Source of the DNA: Misgurnus anguillicaudatus
Taxonomy: Eukaryota > Chordata > Actinopteri > Cypriniformes > Cobitidae
Length of the DNA stretch: 64,000 bases
Direction: 5' to 3'
Assembly (NCBI RefSeq): GCF_027580225.2
Contig: NC_073352.2
Coordinates: 34,459,501-34,523,500, forward strand
This document shows positions 36,956 to 49,380 of the stretch, in pieces. The notes beneath the pieces were generated by a model. It was given only the letters and a program-made list of their open reading frames with translations, did no database searches and was not told the origin of the DNA. Numbering within the stretch: the stretch's first letter is position 1; each line of letters opens with the position of its first letter. A program made the position numbers and the translations under genes.

Positions 36956-38457
36956 AGAAACTGGCATTGCATCCAAAACACTCGTGAGACCTTCATTTCT
37001 TGGTTTTTGGTATTTGTTATACCAGTAAAATACCAACAAATCCCCTCCATCTTTGAAGAAATGTTCAATAAAGTAAATACGGTCCATGTTGACTTTTAAC
37101 GTTGCTCTGTAGACCCCGCGTTCCCAGCAGAAGCACTGACTTTAAGATTTAAAGCAATTTCAGCCCTGTCCTCAGGTAGACATGAAAGAGTGTTTTGGAC
37201 CCTACAGCTTTCTGACAGAGAAAAAAAAGCTTCTGTTAAGGAATTAAATGCAATGTCTTATGGGTATGGTCGAATGCTCCAGGTCCTGTCAAACCTTTGA
37301 TCCCTCCTTCTGCTCATGGAGGAAAGTTCAGGTCTCACATGACAAAGACGAGCATCTCTCGCCCTTTTTCTCTTTCTGAAGGCTGTTAGATCTCTGAATC
37401 CCTGTCATGTTTCACACCATCAGCGAAAATCATCTGATACTCATGAAGAAACATTATGATTCTTTCTTTGCGTCGTGACATTATTTTCATTGACAATTAA
37501 GCACATTTTCCCTCCAAATGCTTATTTGCATAAGTTGAACATCTCTTTCTAACTGCTGTAATGCAGTAATGAAAATAAAATGCAGTTTGTGTTTTGCACC
37601 TTGCAAATGTTCTTCACAATTTAAATAATGTGTCGTTCTTGCATTAGAATGACAATTTAGGGTGTCAGGTGTGTAATTGTAATTAAAAAATAATAATGAT
37701 ATTATACAAAACATCTTAATGGTCATGGAAATATGCTTCATTTTGTGTGTCTGTCTTTTTCTATAGAGTCTGTGTTGTTTCTCACAGTAAATAACACAAT
37801 GCTTTCATATCTCGCCTGTTTCTCCTTCAAAGCAATGAGATTAAATCGAGCGCAGGGATTTTACTCATCTCATAAAAACCGAATTATCTGAGCTTTGGCG
37901 TCCACATGCATTTCATGTTACTATACTCTCATTGTTACTATGGATGTCCTGATACAAATTTTTGTGCTGATACTAATATATTCAATTAGTATCGATACCG
38001 ATAAATACTGATAGTTTTGCTTTTTACTCCTTGTTTCAAATTATGGTGTCATGAAATCCTAGAAGTGCAGAGCATGCAAAGTGCATATTTGTTGTCATTG
38101 TCACCCAATTTAAAATAATCAAACAGTATGAGTACAATATGGCTTAATGTTGTCTTTGCTTATGAAAGTATGTACTAGGGCTGTCACAATGATTAAATAA
38201 TCGTCTCATTGTGATTGTCTGACCTCATCGTGAGGATTTCAGATCACCGCAATGATTGCACATCTTTCTAAAAAACACAAGGGGGATCTGCAGCACCTGT
38301 ATAAACGAGACCATATCAGATTACTTTTAAATATGTGTTGTGTATTAATATTTACTGGCAGGTAAACCCTTACAAAAGATTTATATAATCACAACAATAT
38401 GTGAAAATTATTTCATAAACAAGATTTATTAGAATTAAATGTCAAAGCAATTTAAAT

Positions 38458-38656
38458 ACACTGAAAAAAATGATTCATTGAATTTATTCAATTATAAGTG
38501 GTTGCAATCAATTTATTTAAGCTACACTTAAACAAAAGTTTTATATTTTATTTTACTTTACTAATCTTTTTTGTTTAAATGTAGCTTAAATAAATTGATT
38601 GAAACCACCTACCTTAAAAAAAAATTATTAAATTCAATGAATCGTTTTTTTCAATG
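38458..38656. mobile_element. palindromic MITE (cactgaaaaaaatgattc ends)
   Basis: Left arm tgattcattgaatttatt pairs with the right arm aaattcaatgaatcg. The inner arms atttatttaagctaca and gtagcttaaataaat also pair. The whole 199 bp can fold as one hairpin. Confidence 0.78.
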
Positions 38657-38664
38657 AGGCAATT

Positions 38665-38940
38665 AGGCAAGGCAAGGCAAGTTTATTTGTATAGCACATT
38701 TCATACACAGAGGTCATTCAAAGTGCTTTACATAGAAATGAGAAAACAATATATAAAAGAGAAAAAAGAAAATGTAAAAATAATAAATACACAATAAAAT
38801 CACAATAAAAACAAAGATACATGAGAATTTAAAATGACAATTAAAGAAAATAAATGTGATTTTAATAAAAACAGTTTAAAATGTTAAAAAGAATAAAACA
38901 GAAGTAAAAGTGACTTGAGTTAAAAGTGCAGTCAGTGTGA
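38665..38940 (-). mobile_element. LINE 3'-end fragment
   Basis: The + strand shows ggcaaggcaaggcaagttta then tttgtatagcacatttcata and tcaaagtgctttacata. Read on the - strand this is a LINE 3' UTR ending gctatacaaataaactt plus a short (gcctt)n tail. No ORF is left. Confidence 0.65.
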
Positions 38941-39842
38941 AGCAGCACAGTGCTCATTCAGTAAAATCGGCATAATCCTCAAAGCCCTAAAACAGGCAAT
39001 TAATTGGCACAATTTATTAGACAATTAACCGTCAGCCAAATTTCATAATCGTGACAGCCCTAGCATGTACAATATATCGTTAACATTAACAAATATGAAT
39101 TAACTAAGAAAGTACTTATGTGTCCTTTATGTGCCACGATATAATCTGTCCTGATCATCTGCTTTTATTAAACAATCGACTGATGTCCAATAGTGGAAAA
39201 ATTGCTTTTGACCACCGATACGGATTACTGGCTGATACATTGGTGTATCCCTAAATGTTATCATTTCTTATTTCAAAATTTAGAAAAGACAAAATCAATA
39301 CTTGCATGATACGTAACTAGAAACTTCATTTAGTCTCTTTTGGGTTATGAAAGAGCAACACAATTATCCTCTGTGTTGTGTGTTTTTGTGTGTATACTGT
39401 ATTATGTTTTGCATATGTGTGTGTACAAGCTAATAGAGAGAAAGTTATTAATGACTGTTTGGTGTGTGTGTGTGTGGGGGGGGGTCTTGTTGTTTTTCTC
39501 AGTGCGAGCATCATGACAAGAACTTATTGAATCATGAATCTTCCAGTCCGCTTTTCATCATGTCTGCTTATCACCAACAACCCCAGTTGTTCCCCCTACT
39601 CCTTATCATAATATCACTTGTGTTGTATGGCTAGTGCTCGTTATACAGCAAGTGGATGATTGATGTAAACGTGACATACATACAAATATTGTTTCAAATG
39701 AAAATTATCATGTCGATAAAAAATTGCACTTTGTTGAAAAAACTGTTGATCTGTACTGGTGTCTTTTCTCCACAGAAAAATGAATTTTATTGAAGTTAAG
39801 AATAAATTAAATGTGCATAAATTATGACGTTAACATTTTGAA

Positions 39843-39970
39843 TGCATCTGGCAGACACTTCTATCCAAAGCGACTTACAGTGCATTCAATGGATTAAGTT
39901 TTATCAGTATGTGTGTTCCCTGTGAATTAAACCACACAACCTTTGAGTGTCTAAAGCAATACTATACCAT
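39843..39970 (-). repeat. tRNA-derived SINE copy
   Basis: The tatccaaagcgacttacagt block and downstream tgtgttccctgtgaattaaa box region match the other SINE copies. The tRNA-like boxes are degenerate. Confidence 0.65.
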
Positions 39971-40347
39971 TAGAAAAAAATGGTCAAAATATGAACCCCA
40001 GCTGTCAACTGGGGCAGTACCCTTTAAACAGGTCCTAATGTGTACCGTTAGGTAGACATTTGGTACCAATGTGTACCTTTGAGATGCTAAAATGTATCTT
40101 TGGGTTATTCATAAGTTTTCTTTGGTACTAATACAGTATAGGAGAGAGTTGTCACACTTGACTTTTCACACTGTCTAACATTTACTACACCACACATCAC
40201 AATGGTATAAATCTCATACCAAATGAAAGAATGAAGTCTTGGACACATTTATCATTTTCATATCTTGAATGTTCACTTGTGACAACTTAATTGTGATTAT
40301 TGATTTTAATTTTTAATTCAAACCAGAACTGGAAATATTAACGCTAT

Positions 40348-40830
40348 GGCTTTTCACACTGTGTTTAACCCTGGGTTATCTTCATCTAAACCTGCTTTTA
40401 ACCCTAGGTTAAAGATCATTTCACACTTGTAATTTAGAAACGAGGCTATCCCTGAAATTAACCCAAGGTTATGAAACCCTGTTAGCCCTGCTTTTGTGAG
40501 GTTAACCCTGCATTGGGTGCCAACACATGAAGTGTAAAATAAGCAGGGTTATAATGTTATGACCCCAATTAAACCCAGCTGAAGCAGCTCATCAAGGTGT
40601 TCAGGGTTGATTGGTAATTACAAATAGACATGTATAATTACATTTATTATATCTGTCTTAATTATAATTACAGACAGGTGTAGGAGCATTAGGTATGTTT
40701 CACAGTGTGAAACGTCAGATTTTGAAAACCCAGAGTTATCTAGGTTAACATTGTGAAACAGATAACCCAGGATTCCTTTAACACAGGGTTTAAAATAACA
40801 CAGGGTTAACTATTTCCAGTGTAAAAAGCA
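40348..40830. mobile_element. foldback MITE with gcttttcacactg ends
   Basis: The left end gcttttcacactg is mirrored by cagtgtaaaaagc at the right. The interior repeats taaccctgggtt / aacccagagtta in both directions. Just before it (39990-40130) lies a separate short repeat with gtacc/ggtac motifs. Confidence 0.7.
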
Positions 40831-40849
40831 TGTGACGACTTGCCCCAAA

Positions 40850-41930
40850 GCAGGGGACCAAAAAATCTACCGGGAAATTTTGTATACCACCGGCCCTCCG
40901 TGGTAAAAAAAAAAGGTATTGTATTTGTAGTAAAACTACGGTAATACAAATCGTAATAAATATGAAAAAAAAAAACATTTTCATAATAATAATAAAATCA
41001 TCAAATCATGGATAATTTTCCTAAATGAGTAACTATACAAAATGATACCTGTTTGAAAGACGGAGATGCGCATCTCAATCAGCTATTACATACTGTAACA
41101 GAGCGAGGCCAGAGATGAACCTGCACATAAATGGGAGTAATATTGAATACTTTCTTTACATCTTTGAAAAACTGTAAGAATTTTTCCTTTAAATATCATT
41201 TTTGTCATATAAAGTTTTGAGAGATAATAATGTTTTTTTCCACTGCTATTGCTCATTTATTTTAACGCATTTACCTCAGAGTTTATTTCGGTTATTCGGT
41301 TATTGCTGTTTTTCCAGTAATAATAATACAATTTACATGACAATCCTACTTCCTTGTCTTTTTATTCATTTCATTATGCTGTTATATGTAATATGAAAAT
41401 CACATAGTAGGAAATATATAATGTGATACTGCAAAGTTACCCTTCTTATCTTTATTTATTATATAGCCATATGGAGACAAATATTTGCAAATGTGCTGAT
41501 TTGATCCATTCATGTACTGACCACCAAGCTAGAGATTTTAAACATCCTTAATCCACACTTACTAGTCTATCTGCTTGATGGATCAATCCGACCGCATATG
41601 TACTCCAATAAACAGGCATTCGGCGGCACGGCTTTTTACATCAAAGGCCGACAAGCTATGCCATTTGGGGAGCGCCGTTTAAAAAATCCTAAACATGGTT
41701 GGACCTGGCGAACAGGTTGAGCACTTTTATGTTGAGCAAAGAGGCTTCACAGTTTGACCAATGGGAAGCGGCCGCACATCAGGCTGCCAGACGGGGTTGC
41801 TATAACTCGCAATGTATACGTAACTATTATCAGACCGACCCTTGCAGCCTCAAAACACTACCGGCCCACCGGGAAATGTCCCGACTCTCCCGATGGCCAC
41901 TCCGCTACTGCCCCAAAGTCATTCAGTCAA
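40850..41930. repeat. decayed repeat with ccggcccaccgggaaat-like ends
   Basis: Blocks ctaccgggaaattttg (about 40878) and accggcccaccgggaaatg (about 41861) are related. The latter recurs reverse-complemented at 8034-8056. GC-rich stretches such as 41620-41900 stand out from the AT-rich intron. The two overlapping frames at 41699-41977 have no recognisable domain. Confidence 0.45.
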
Positions 41931-43011
41931 CATGTGTGCTAATGTTGGCTAAATCTCATGGTTATTGTTCAACATAGCACCTCAGCTTCAGTATCAAAAG
42001 TCACCTTATTGTCTCCTTTATTTTGTGCAAAATAATAATAATACATCACAAAGTTGTGTAGCACAAAATTTTGAGTACAAATCTGAAATGAAAATTTCCA
42101 GAAAAATGTCTCGTAAAAATAAATAAAATATAATATCTGTCATTATAAATACAGTAGACAACTTGGTGAATATTTTTGGCTTTAATTTACTAATGCGAAC
42201 GAACAATCCCTCTCATGGCACGCTGTATCCTGTTACCATAACACCTCTGCACCCCACAGTTATCCGTTAATCACATCTTCCGAGTACGCATAAAACCATT
42301 ATCTCTAACAAGTTTAATGGTAAGTTATAATGCATTATTTTCATGACGATACACACATGAAAAGTCTACACAAGAAACCTGCTTGGCGAACCTGCTGTCT
42401 GGTGAAGCAATATCATAATGTATTACAATGTATTGTTTTGTATTCCTTATAACTAGTTCTGTTACTTAATGTTATATTTATTAATTTAATAATAAATTAA
42501 ATTTGTTTCTCTGTTCTTATTGTTTACTTGATTATTTAATTACTTGAGAACTTTTTACTTTTCATTTAATATTAGGCAAGCATTTATGTTGTCCAGTGGT
42601 CACTTCTGATTGAAGGCAATCCTTTATTTTGAAGATCTAACTCCTTTGAAATAGAATCAAATTGTTGTTCGGGGTTCCTCTGATGACTGCTGTTATAGCC
42701 AAAAGCCCAACATGTCCCGGGAATATTGTAATCTTCTTGTGAACCTCCTGGAAGCGTTTCTTGATCTTCATCAGGTAGTTGTGGCAGCTGTGACTGGACA
42801 CAAAAATGGCAGCGACGAAACGCAGTGACATCACACGGTCCGGAAGAATAGAAGTCGTCACTAAAACTGGTTATTGAGTTTTGAGATCGAGCCTCTAGTG
42901 TTGGAGTTATAAACAGTGTGACAACTTACCCCGCTCTCCCCTTCATATTTTGAACTACAAGAACACATTGTTGAAGTTTATAACAATGGAAAAATCTCTT
43001 TCTCCCCACAG

Positions 43012-43317
43012 AAAAAAGAAAAAGCATCAGTCATCAAGAAAAATAACGCTTACGCCGTCGCTGTGGCAAACTACGCCCCCAACATCACCAAGGATACCGT
43101 ACTCCCTACTATCGCCAAAGGGAGCACACCCGAACAAGGAAAGGCCAAATCCGACCCGAAACCGGCCGAGGCGAAGAAAACCTTCAACAGCGTGAGTAAA
43201 ATCGACCGCATGTCGCGCATCATGTTTCCCGTCCTCTTCGGAACATTTAACCTGGTTTACTGGGCGACGTACTTAAACAGAGAACCTGTGATCAAAGACA
43301 TGGTGCCATCTAATTAG
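43012..43317 (+). CDS. gabra2: GABA-A receptor alpha-2 subunit, terminal coding exon, M3-M4 loop and M4
   Basis: Acceptor ctccccacag ends at 43011. The exon opens in phase 0 and ends at TAG (43315-43317), giving 101 codons. It encodes the cytoplasmic loop ([20 protein letters not shown], then [18 protein letters not shown]), the conserved [15 protein letters not shown] amphipathic stretch before M4, and M4 itself ([19 protein letters not shown]). The tail is [12 protein letters not shown]. The [14 protein letters not shown] stretch is what separates alpha-2 from alpha-1, -3 and -5, so this exon decides the gene name. The subunit would assemble with beta and gamma subunits in pentameric GABA-gated chloride channels. 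Confidence 0.98.
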   Translation, partial: KKEKASVIKKNNAYAVAVANYAPNITKDTVLPTIAKGSTPEQGKAKSDPKPAEAKKTFNSVSKIDRMSRIMFPVLFGTFNLVYWATYLNREPVIKDMVPSN

Positions 43318-44603
43318 AAGATGTCCAGAACTGTGAAGGGTTCAACTGAGCAGGACTAAAGACTCAGCCAAAATCACCCAGGGACTTTACATGTATCTCG
43401 CTCTGATTCTCTCTTTCTCTCTCTCTGTGTCTCTCTCTCTCTCCATCTGCTCCAGACAGACGTGCTGTGGTTTTTGCAAGATGCCTTTCGATATATCACT
43501 TTCTCTCTCTCTCTTTCTCTTGTCTATCGTCTGTCTTTTCTACAGCTTTTTCAGCAGTGCTTTGCAAACGACATTTGCATTTGTACATATGTACCTAGTG
43601 AAAATGCCGTTGCGTAACTTTACGATGTTTGGATCTGTGTTTTCCGCTTTGTGAAAATTTGTACGTTTTGAGTTCTAACTTTGGACCTCTCTCTGTGATA
43701 TAGATTAGCAAATTATAGTCATTTATTTATTCGATGTAAATGTTTCTATTTTTCGTGATGGTGCTTGTTTTCCAGTAAGCTGTTATTTTTATGAGACCGA
43801 ACTCTTTTGTGGTTCGGTCGGATATTTTGTGCTGGGCCCATACACAAAAAAGACATGAGAACAAATGTTTACACACATCCGTGCTTATTGTTGCTTTTCG
43901 ATGTTATTTTTAAGTTATCTACAGTCGAGAAACAAAAAAGTCAATGTATATTGTATTATAAAGGACCTATGGTTTATAAACACAAAGAGAAGCTTGTGTA
44001 AGACTGCACTTAAACTGGTTGTATGCTACGATCTCACAGGCCTCTGTTGTACCCCTCATTTTATGTAGAATTAATTTCTGTGCCACAGAATGTTGTTAAT
44101 ATAGCTTTGGTATTACTATACACATAATGTTTCTTTAACATCATTGTGGATGATGATGAAATGTTGATTTCCTGAATTCCCTTTATAAAGATCTGTAATG
44201 CCATATGTTTGGGGGGTGAAGTAAGTCCATGCAAACCTGAACTTTTTTGTAATTTCATTGGGCACTGTAGTTCTAGTTTGTAGTCTGACCTGTTTTTTGC
44301 AACTACAGTACATTATTATCTAGGCACATATCGTCTTTCTCCATCAGAGTCCACTCAAAAAGTGTCTGTGTTTGGATAAATGCCAACACATAAATCACTC
44401 AAATACTAGACCTGAAGATATTTAATCATTCTCCTGAAACGTGAAATGGAAATTGGCTCAAAAAACGCAAAAAATGTCAACATTCAGGTCACATAGTGTT
44501 TCCAGGCTTGTGTGTGTCAGTGAGAAAGTTCAATCTGGATAATGGAAATGCTGATTTTATAACCTCAACATCTAATTTATAACTTTATAACTTCATCCGT
44601 TAA

Positions 44604-44963
44604 AGGTGCAGTGTGTAGATTTTAGTGGCATCTAGTGGTGAGGTTGAGAATTGCACCCTCTCTTTTGAAGCACATAGAGATGCTACGGTAGCCGTCACAG
44701 GACAAACATGTCATTGTCTGAGACAACGTAGTGGCAAACACGATCTGTAGAGCTTTTTGTCCGTTTAGGGCTACTGTAGACACATGAAAGCGACTTCCAT
44801 ATAAGGAGATCTGTGGTGTATGTAGATAAAAACAGATTATTCTAAGGTAATGAAAACAATACAGTTCATTATGTAAAGTCTTTATACACCACTGAAAATA
44901 TGGTTATGTATATTATATTGCATTGTTGTCAAAAGATCCTTCTAAAATTTACACACTGCACCT
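44604..44963 (-). mobile_element. TTAA-flanked MITE (aggtgca family), copy D, intact
   Basis: TTAA is present at 44600-44603 and 44964-44967. The ends are aggtgcagtgtgtagat and tttacacactgcacct. The interior matches copies B and E. It lies in the probable gabra2 3' UTR in the orientation opposite to copy B. Confidence 0.88.
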
Positions 44964-45271
44964 TTAAATTTTCTACATCATTAGTTAAAAATATAATGAA
45001 TCCAGTATAAATATAGCAGCCCGTGTTGAAGGTGAAGTGTGTTCATTTTCTATCATTAAAATTCTTTGCAGGTAGACTTTTTGAAGAGTTTAAACACTGT
45101 GGCTTTGTAATACCTTCTGGTTTAACCAATGGGTTGAGTTTAGGATAGGATTTTCCTGCTGATGCAGATATGGTGGAGTATTGATTAGTCAAATTTTTGC
45201 CATTGTTCTAGTGTCACTTGTGATGTATAAAATACACACTTTACCTTTCAAAACTGTATATGAGGAATTAA

Positions 45272-46333
45272 AGGCAGGATAGGCAGGAATTATCTAAAAA
45301 GAGACATTTTTGCAAATTTGTTTAAACTGTCTTTATATACAAATACATAATTAAAATGTGGGTGCTCTGAAAAAGAGAGTATAAAACTTGAGTGTCTGTA
45401 GACCTCTCACGACTGTTTTAAACACAGCTAATTATTTCCATTCGGGACGAAACAAATGATTGGCTTGCGCGACTATCACTCTCTCGCGACCATGGCACCA
45501 CCCCTGTTGCTACTGGATCTGCCCACGCATACGCACACCCAATTGATTTGATGTGCACGAGGCACTCTAGGAAGAGCAAAAGTACGGCAGAGAAAGTGCA
45601 TTCAGAACTCACAGTACCTGCATATGCAGTCAGCAAAGGCAAACGGGGCAAAAAAATGAATAAACGAAGAAATCAAATGAAAGTAAATATCGCGTGCTTT
45701 TCCTCGAGTGGACAATGCGGTAGCGGTATTATCTCCGGAGTGTAGTCCTCATCAGAGTCAACAATGCTTTCATCACGGAAACTCTTACATGCAAAACACC
45801 TTATGTTATGAATCTTCCACGAAATTCACCTTCATCACAGTGTAACTGATGGTAATAAAAAAACTTGTATCAATGCAACCTGTTTTTAGCTTTGTCTTAT
45901 AAATATAACTAGCTCGTTTGTTACCGAATCAAACTTTACCATCGATATGCTAGCTTAAGAGTGAGTACTAAAAGCTATCCTATTTGTTTATATTCATAGT
46001 GATAAAGTTAGGTTTATTATTGCATGTGATTGTGACATGATGTTACTACATGCACCGTGCTCCTTCCTCTCCGCTCGTCTGAGGTAAATCCTTCTCCCAG
46101 CAGAGCGGTCGACGTCACTCGTTCATGTGTTTTGGGGGCGTGGCTTTAGAAGAAACCCAGAAGGGAGGGGTTGGAGTGAATGGAAAAATGAGCTGTTTAA
46201 AACAGTCTACAGACACTCGATTTTTATACTCTCTTTTTCAGAGTACTTGCATTTTACTTATGTATTGGTATATAAAGACAGTTTAAACAAATTTGTAAAA
46301 AAGTTTTTTAGATAATTCCTGCCTATCCTGCCT
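45272..46333. mobile_element. 1062-bp TTAA-flanked element with ~170-bp inverted repeats
   Basis: TTAA is at 45268-45271 and 46334-46337. The left arm (aggcaggataggcaggaatt, 45272 to about 45440) is repeated inverted at about 46165-46333 (aattcctgcctatcctgcct). The central 700 bp carries an open frame at 45548-45745 (SKGKRGKKMNKRRNQMKVNI) that then drifts out of frame. It could be a relic of a host or transposon exon, but I do not recognise it securely. Confidence 0.85.
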
Positions 46334-47679
46334 TTAAGTGAACAAAGCATCTAAACATGATATGTTCATGATGTCACATTTCCACCTGTTGCCACTGTGC
46401 ATTCTTCTTATACGTGTACTGAAAATGAGGTTTGGACCAAAAGACCAACAAGTGCTTCAAACACAGCATGTTTACTTCTGTTGTTTACCCTCCAAAATGA
46501 AGCGAACTATTTTTGCTCTTATTGTGATATAAAAAAAAAACTTCACGCAGAAATGAAAATATGACTCTGAATTGTGACAGAGTTTGTATATAATGTAAGG
46601 AATATTTGTCCATATAGATGTTGTTGCTGTACATTTGTGTGTGATTTATCACAAGCCTGTTTTGTTGGTTTGTACAGTTTTATACTGAAAAGCATTGCAG
46701 AGGATTTTAGTTGACATTTTCAGGCAACCCTTTGTTTTCAGAGGAAAGTTGTATGATATTTATTTCAGCATGCTGTGACCCGTTGGCTCTCGAGAAAACG
46801 GTACAAATGTTTTGAAAAAGTATGTGCCACTAAAATGATTTAATTTGTTCTTCATACAGATGTTATACTTTTATAATGTTCATGTAAAGTTATTGAATAT
46901 TGTTTTATTTATTTATTTATTGAAATATATATTATTTATTTATTTCTCGGTAGAAACTGTCAACATAGTACTGTAAATCTATTTTCTGTTTGATATAATA
47001 TCATTCTGCTTTAATTTAATTGTTACTTTGATTGTATTGGATGATGGCTGCATCTTTGTTATGCATAATCTGTTTGAGCAATAAAAAAGAGGTGATATTT
47101 AAACGTCCTGCATGGAAAGAGCTTTCCACACACAGAATGTAGAGCTCCGACACACGTTACTGCTAAAAGACAATGTGAAATACATTCCTTTATGAATGTT
47201 AATGTTTTCAGTTATGAAAAGAATGTGTGAATATTACAGGGTTTATATTTTTTCTTTGTAAGTGTTTCTTTTATTGAATATAGCATTATTATAATATTGA
47301 ATATATGAGTAAGAGTTAATGAATCTTTGCAAACTGTCACCAAGACCAGCTATGTTCTCACTAATGTCTGTTATTCTCCTATATAATGATGTGAATATTA
47401 TTTTTGTTTCCTGATGTAAATGTGAATTTGGCCACATGAGCAGAACTGAACTGCTTAAGTCCTTCAGCTGCTGGGACTCATTTTCTAAATATTGGTACTC
47501 TCTCTTTCAAACATCATTCAACTTTCAACAGCGAATTGCTAAATAAATGACTAGAACAAATCTACTCGTGTCCGAGTTATTTATGGCTTTTTAGGGATTT
47601 TTTGTTGTTCCAAACAAAAACGATGGCACATAGGAGCACTGGGGTCACACTGTTGAAATGGGACCCAAAACTTAATTAA

Positions 47680-48030
47680 AGGTGCAGTGTGTAAATTTTA
47701 GCAGCATCTAGTGGTGAGGTTGCGAATTGCAACCAACAGCTTAGTCCACTGCTCACCTCTTGCTTTTGAAACACATAGAGAAGCTGCCACCGGCAGTAAA
47801 AACGTAGTAAAAAAAAATATCCTTTTATGGCTTCTGTAGAAAAATGGCGCCACAAAATGGCAACTTCCATGTTAGGGGAACTGTCTTTCTATGTAGATAA
47901 AAAGTTCTCATTCTTAGGTAACAAACACATAACGGTTCGGTCTGTATACACCCCTGATAATATACTGTAGTTTTGTATATTATTTTGCATTTCTGTCAAG
48001 AGATCCTTCTAAAAATTACACACTGCACCT
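47680..48030 (-). mobile_element. TTAA-flanked MITE (aggtgca family), copy E, intact
   Basis: TTAA is at 47676-47679 and 48031-48034. The ends are aggtgcagtgtgtaaat and attacacactgcacct. It has the same orientation as copy D. The open frame 47676-47870 lies within it and is not a gene. Confidence 0.88.
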
Positions 48031-48539
48031 TTAAATAATGAATCACAAAGAAAAGGTCTGTATGTTAATTAAGGTCATATATATATAGACGGTTTCATCA
48101 AGGGCACGTGCGGAGACATGATAAGCGTCTGGTCTGAACTTTACTTCCGGTTTCTGTTTGTTTAAAGGTCTGACTAGTTGCTGAAACTGAACTCTTAAAC
48201 AAATACCTCGTCGAAAATAACAAATGTTTTGTTTTTCTATAATCTATGTGTTGTTTATTTTGCTTGTTATATAAATAAACAACTCTAAAAGGACTTTATT
48301 GTTATTTATTCTTAACAGAGTTTACCAGAAGTTACGTGTTGAAAGCCGTTTGTTTATGTTGTTACTGCTGGTCTTGTTATAAGCACCTATTGCCTCGCTA
48401 TGACATGTCACTTTTATTGTTTCCTAATCTTTGAATAAAAGAGTCTGCAAAGTGCCTAAATGTGAATGTAAATATACATGTATGCATTTGAAAGACAATT
48501 TTTATCTTATTATGATCCAACAAACCCATGCTCCACCAG

Positions 48540-49380
48540 CTGAAGTATAGGAACTAAAATGCATGTTTGAGCTGCTTTCATTTAAAAACACATTGTCCTG
48601 TTTAATGTTAAAGGGATAGTTCACCCAAAAATGAAAACAATGTCACCAATGACTCACCCTCATGTCGCTCCAAACCCGCAAGACCTCCGCCCATCCCCGG
48701 AACACAGTTTAATAAGTTTCACATTTAGTCAGAGAGCTTGATGTGTTATTCTCAGACATGTTTGCGAAGGTTTTTTTTTCAAACTTAAAGCGTGCGTCTC
48801 CCTCAGACTGTAAACAAAGCCTGGTTGCACAGAAAAAAACAGCTGGGGCGCACCAGATAACACGTCATCCGCGTCATTGCAGTCATGTGACTTTAGTCTT
48901 GCGCATGTGCTTCACAATAGAATCGAAAGAGAAGACAATGCTGAATAAATGCTGAATAAAGTCGTAATTTTTGGACCAAAATGTATTTCCGATGCTTCAA
49001 TACATTCTGACTGACCCACTAATGTCACATGGACTTCTCTGATTATGTTTTTATTACATTTCTGGACATGCATAGTATACTGTACATAGATTTTCAATGA
49101 AGGGTCAACAAGGGACTAAATATAAAACATCCTAAACTGTATTTCCGAAGATGAACGGAGGTCCCACGAGTTTGGAACGACACGAGGGTAAGTCATTAAT
49201 GACATTATTTTCATTTTGGGGTAAACTATCCCTTTAACATATTTCGTTGACATTGTTTTGTCTTAAGATGCACACCTGTAGTGTTTTTTGTAAGGTATGT
49301 TTATAAAAACGTCTTAAGTGACCTAATATTACTAAGGCCTAGTCCTGGATTAACTTAAACCCTGTCCAAGAAATCCCCCC
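48540..49380. mobile_element. ggtttcccggaca-family MITE remnant split by a TTAA MITE
   Basis: The blocks tgcatgtttgagctgctttc (48560) and ttgtcttaagatgcacac (49258), then ctagtcctggattaactta, are collinear with the copies at 59650-59875 and 57099-57331. They are separated by the 48612-49233 element. Confidence 0.7.
48612..49233. mobile_element. 622-bp TTAA-flanked MITE (agggatagttcaccc family)
   Basis: The ends agggatagttcacccaaaaa and gggtaaactatccct are complementary apart from a small offset. TTAA is at 48608-48611 and 49234-49237. A 5' fragment of the same family starts at 53800. The ORF 48743-48955 inside is not recognisable. Confidence 0.85.

Larger units (their letters stand above)
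38176..39062. mobile_element. 887-bp hAT-like element, itself containing two insertions
   Basis: The ends tagggctgtcac and gtgacagccct-a are perfect complements. The flanks gtatgtac (38168-38175) and gcatgtac (39063-39070) are an 8-bp duplication with one mismatch. Inside are a palindromic MITE (38458-38656) and a LINE 3' end (38665-38940). Confidence 0.85.
37939..39253. mobile_element. hAT-like MITE carrying a second hAT-like element
   Basis: The ends tatggatgtcctgatac and gtgtatccct-a surround cgatac-type repeats. The flanks attgttac (37931-37938) and aatgttat (39254-39261) agree at 6 of 8 positions. The insertion 38176-39062 interrupts it at gtatgtac. Confidence 0.65.
43318..47100 (+). 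other. probable gabra2 3' UTR
   Basis: Non-coding sequence follows the stop codon. CT-rich tracts lie at 43405-43445 and 43498-43520. Two TTAA MITEs (44604-44963, 45272-46333) are embedded. 46590-47090 looks like retained single-copy 3' UTR, with overlapping atttatttattta AU-rich elements (46912-46948) and a poly(A) signal aataaa at 47080-47085. An earlier aataaa at about 45852 lies inside a MITE. The true end cannot be set without transcripts. Confidence 0.45.

Noticed and set aside
41699..41977. Two overlapping frames in a GC-rich block
   Set aside because: They lie in the decayed ccggcccaccggg repeat and show no domain.
42637..42861. - strand frame reading KIKKRFQEVHKKI
   Set aside because: Looks protein-like locally but I cannot match it to a family and neighbouring sequence is repeat-derived; not enough for a gene call.
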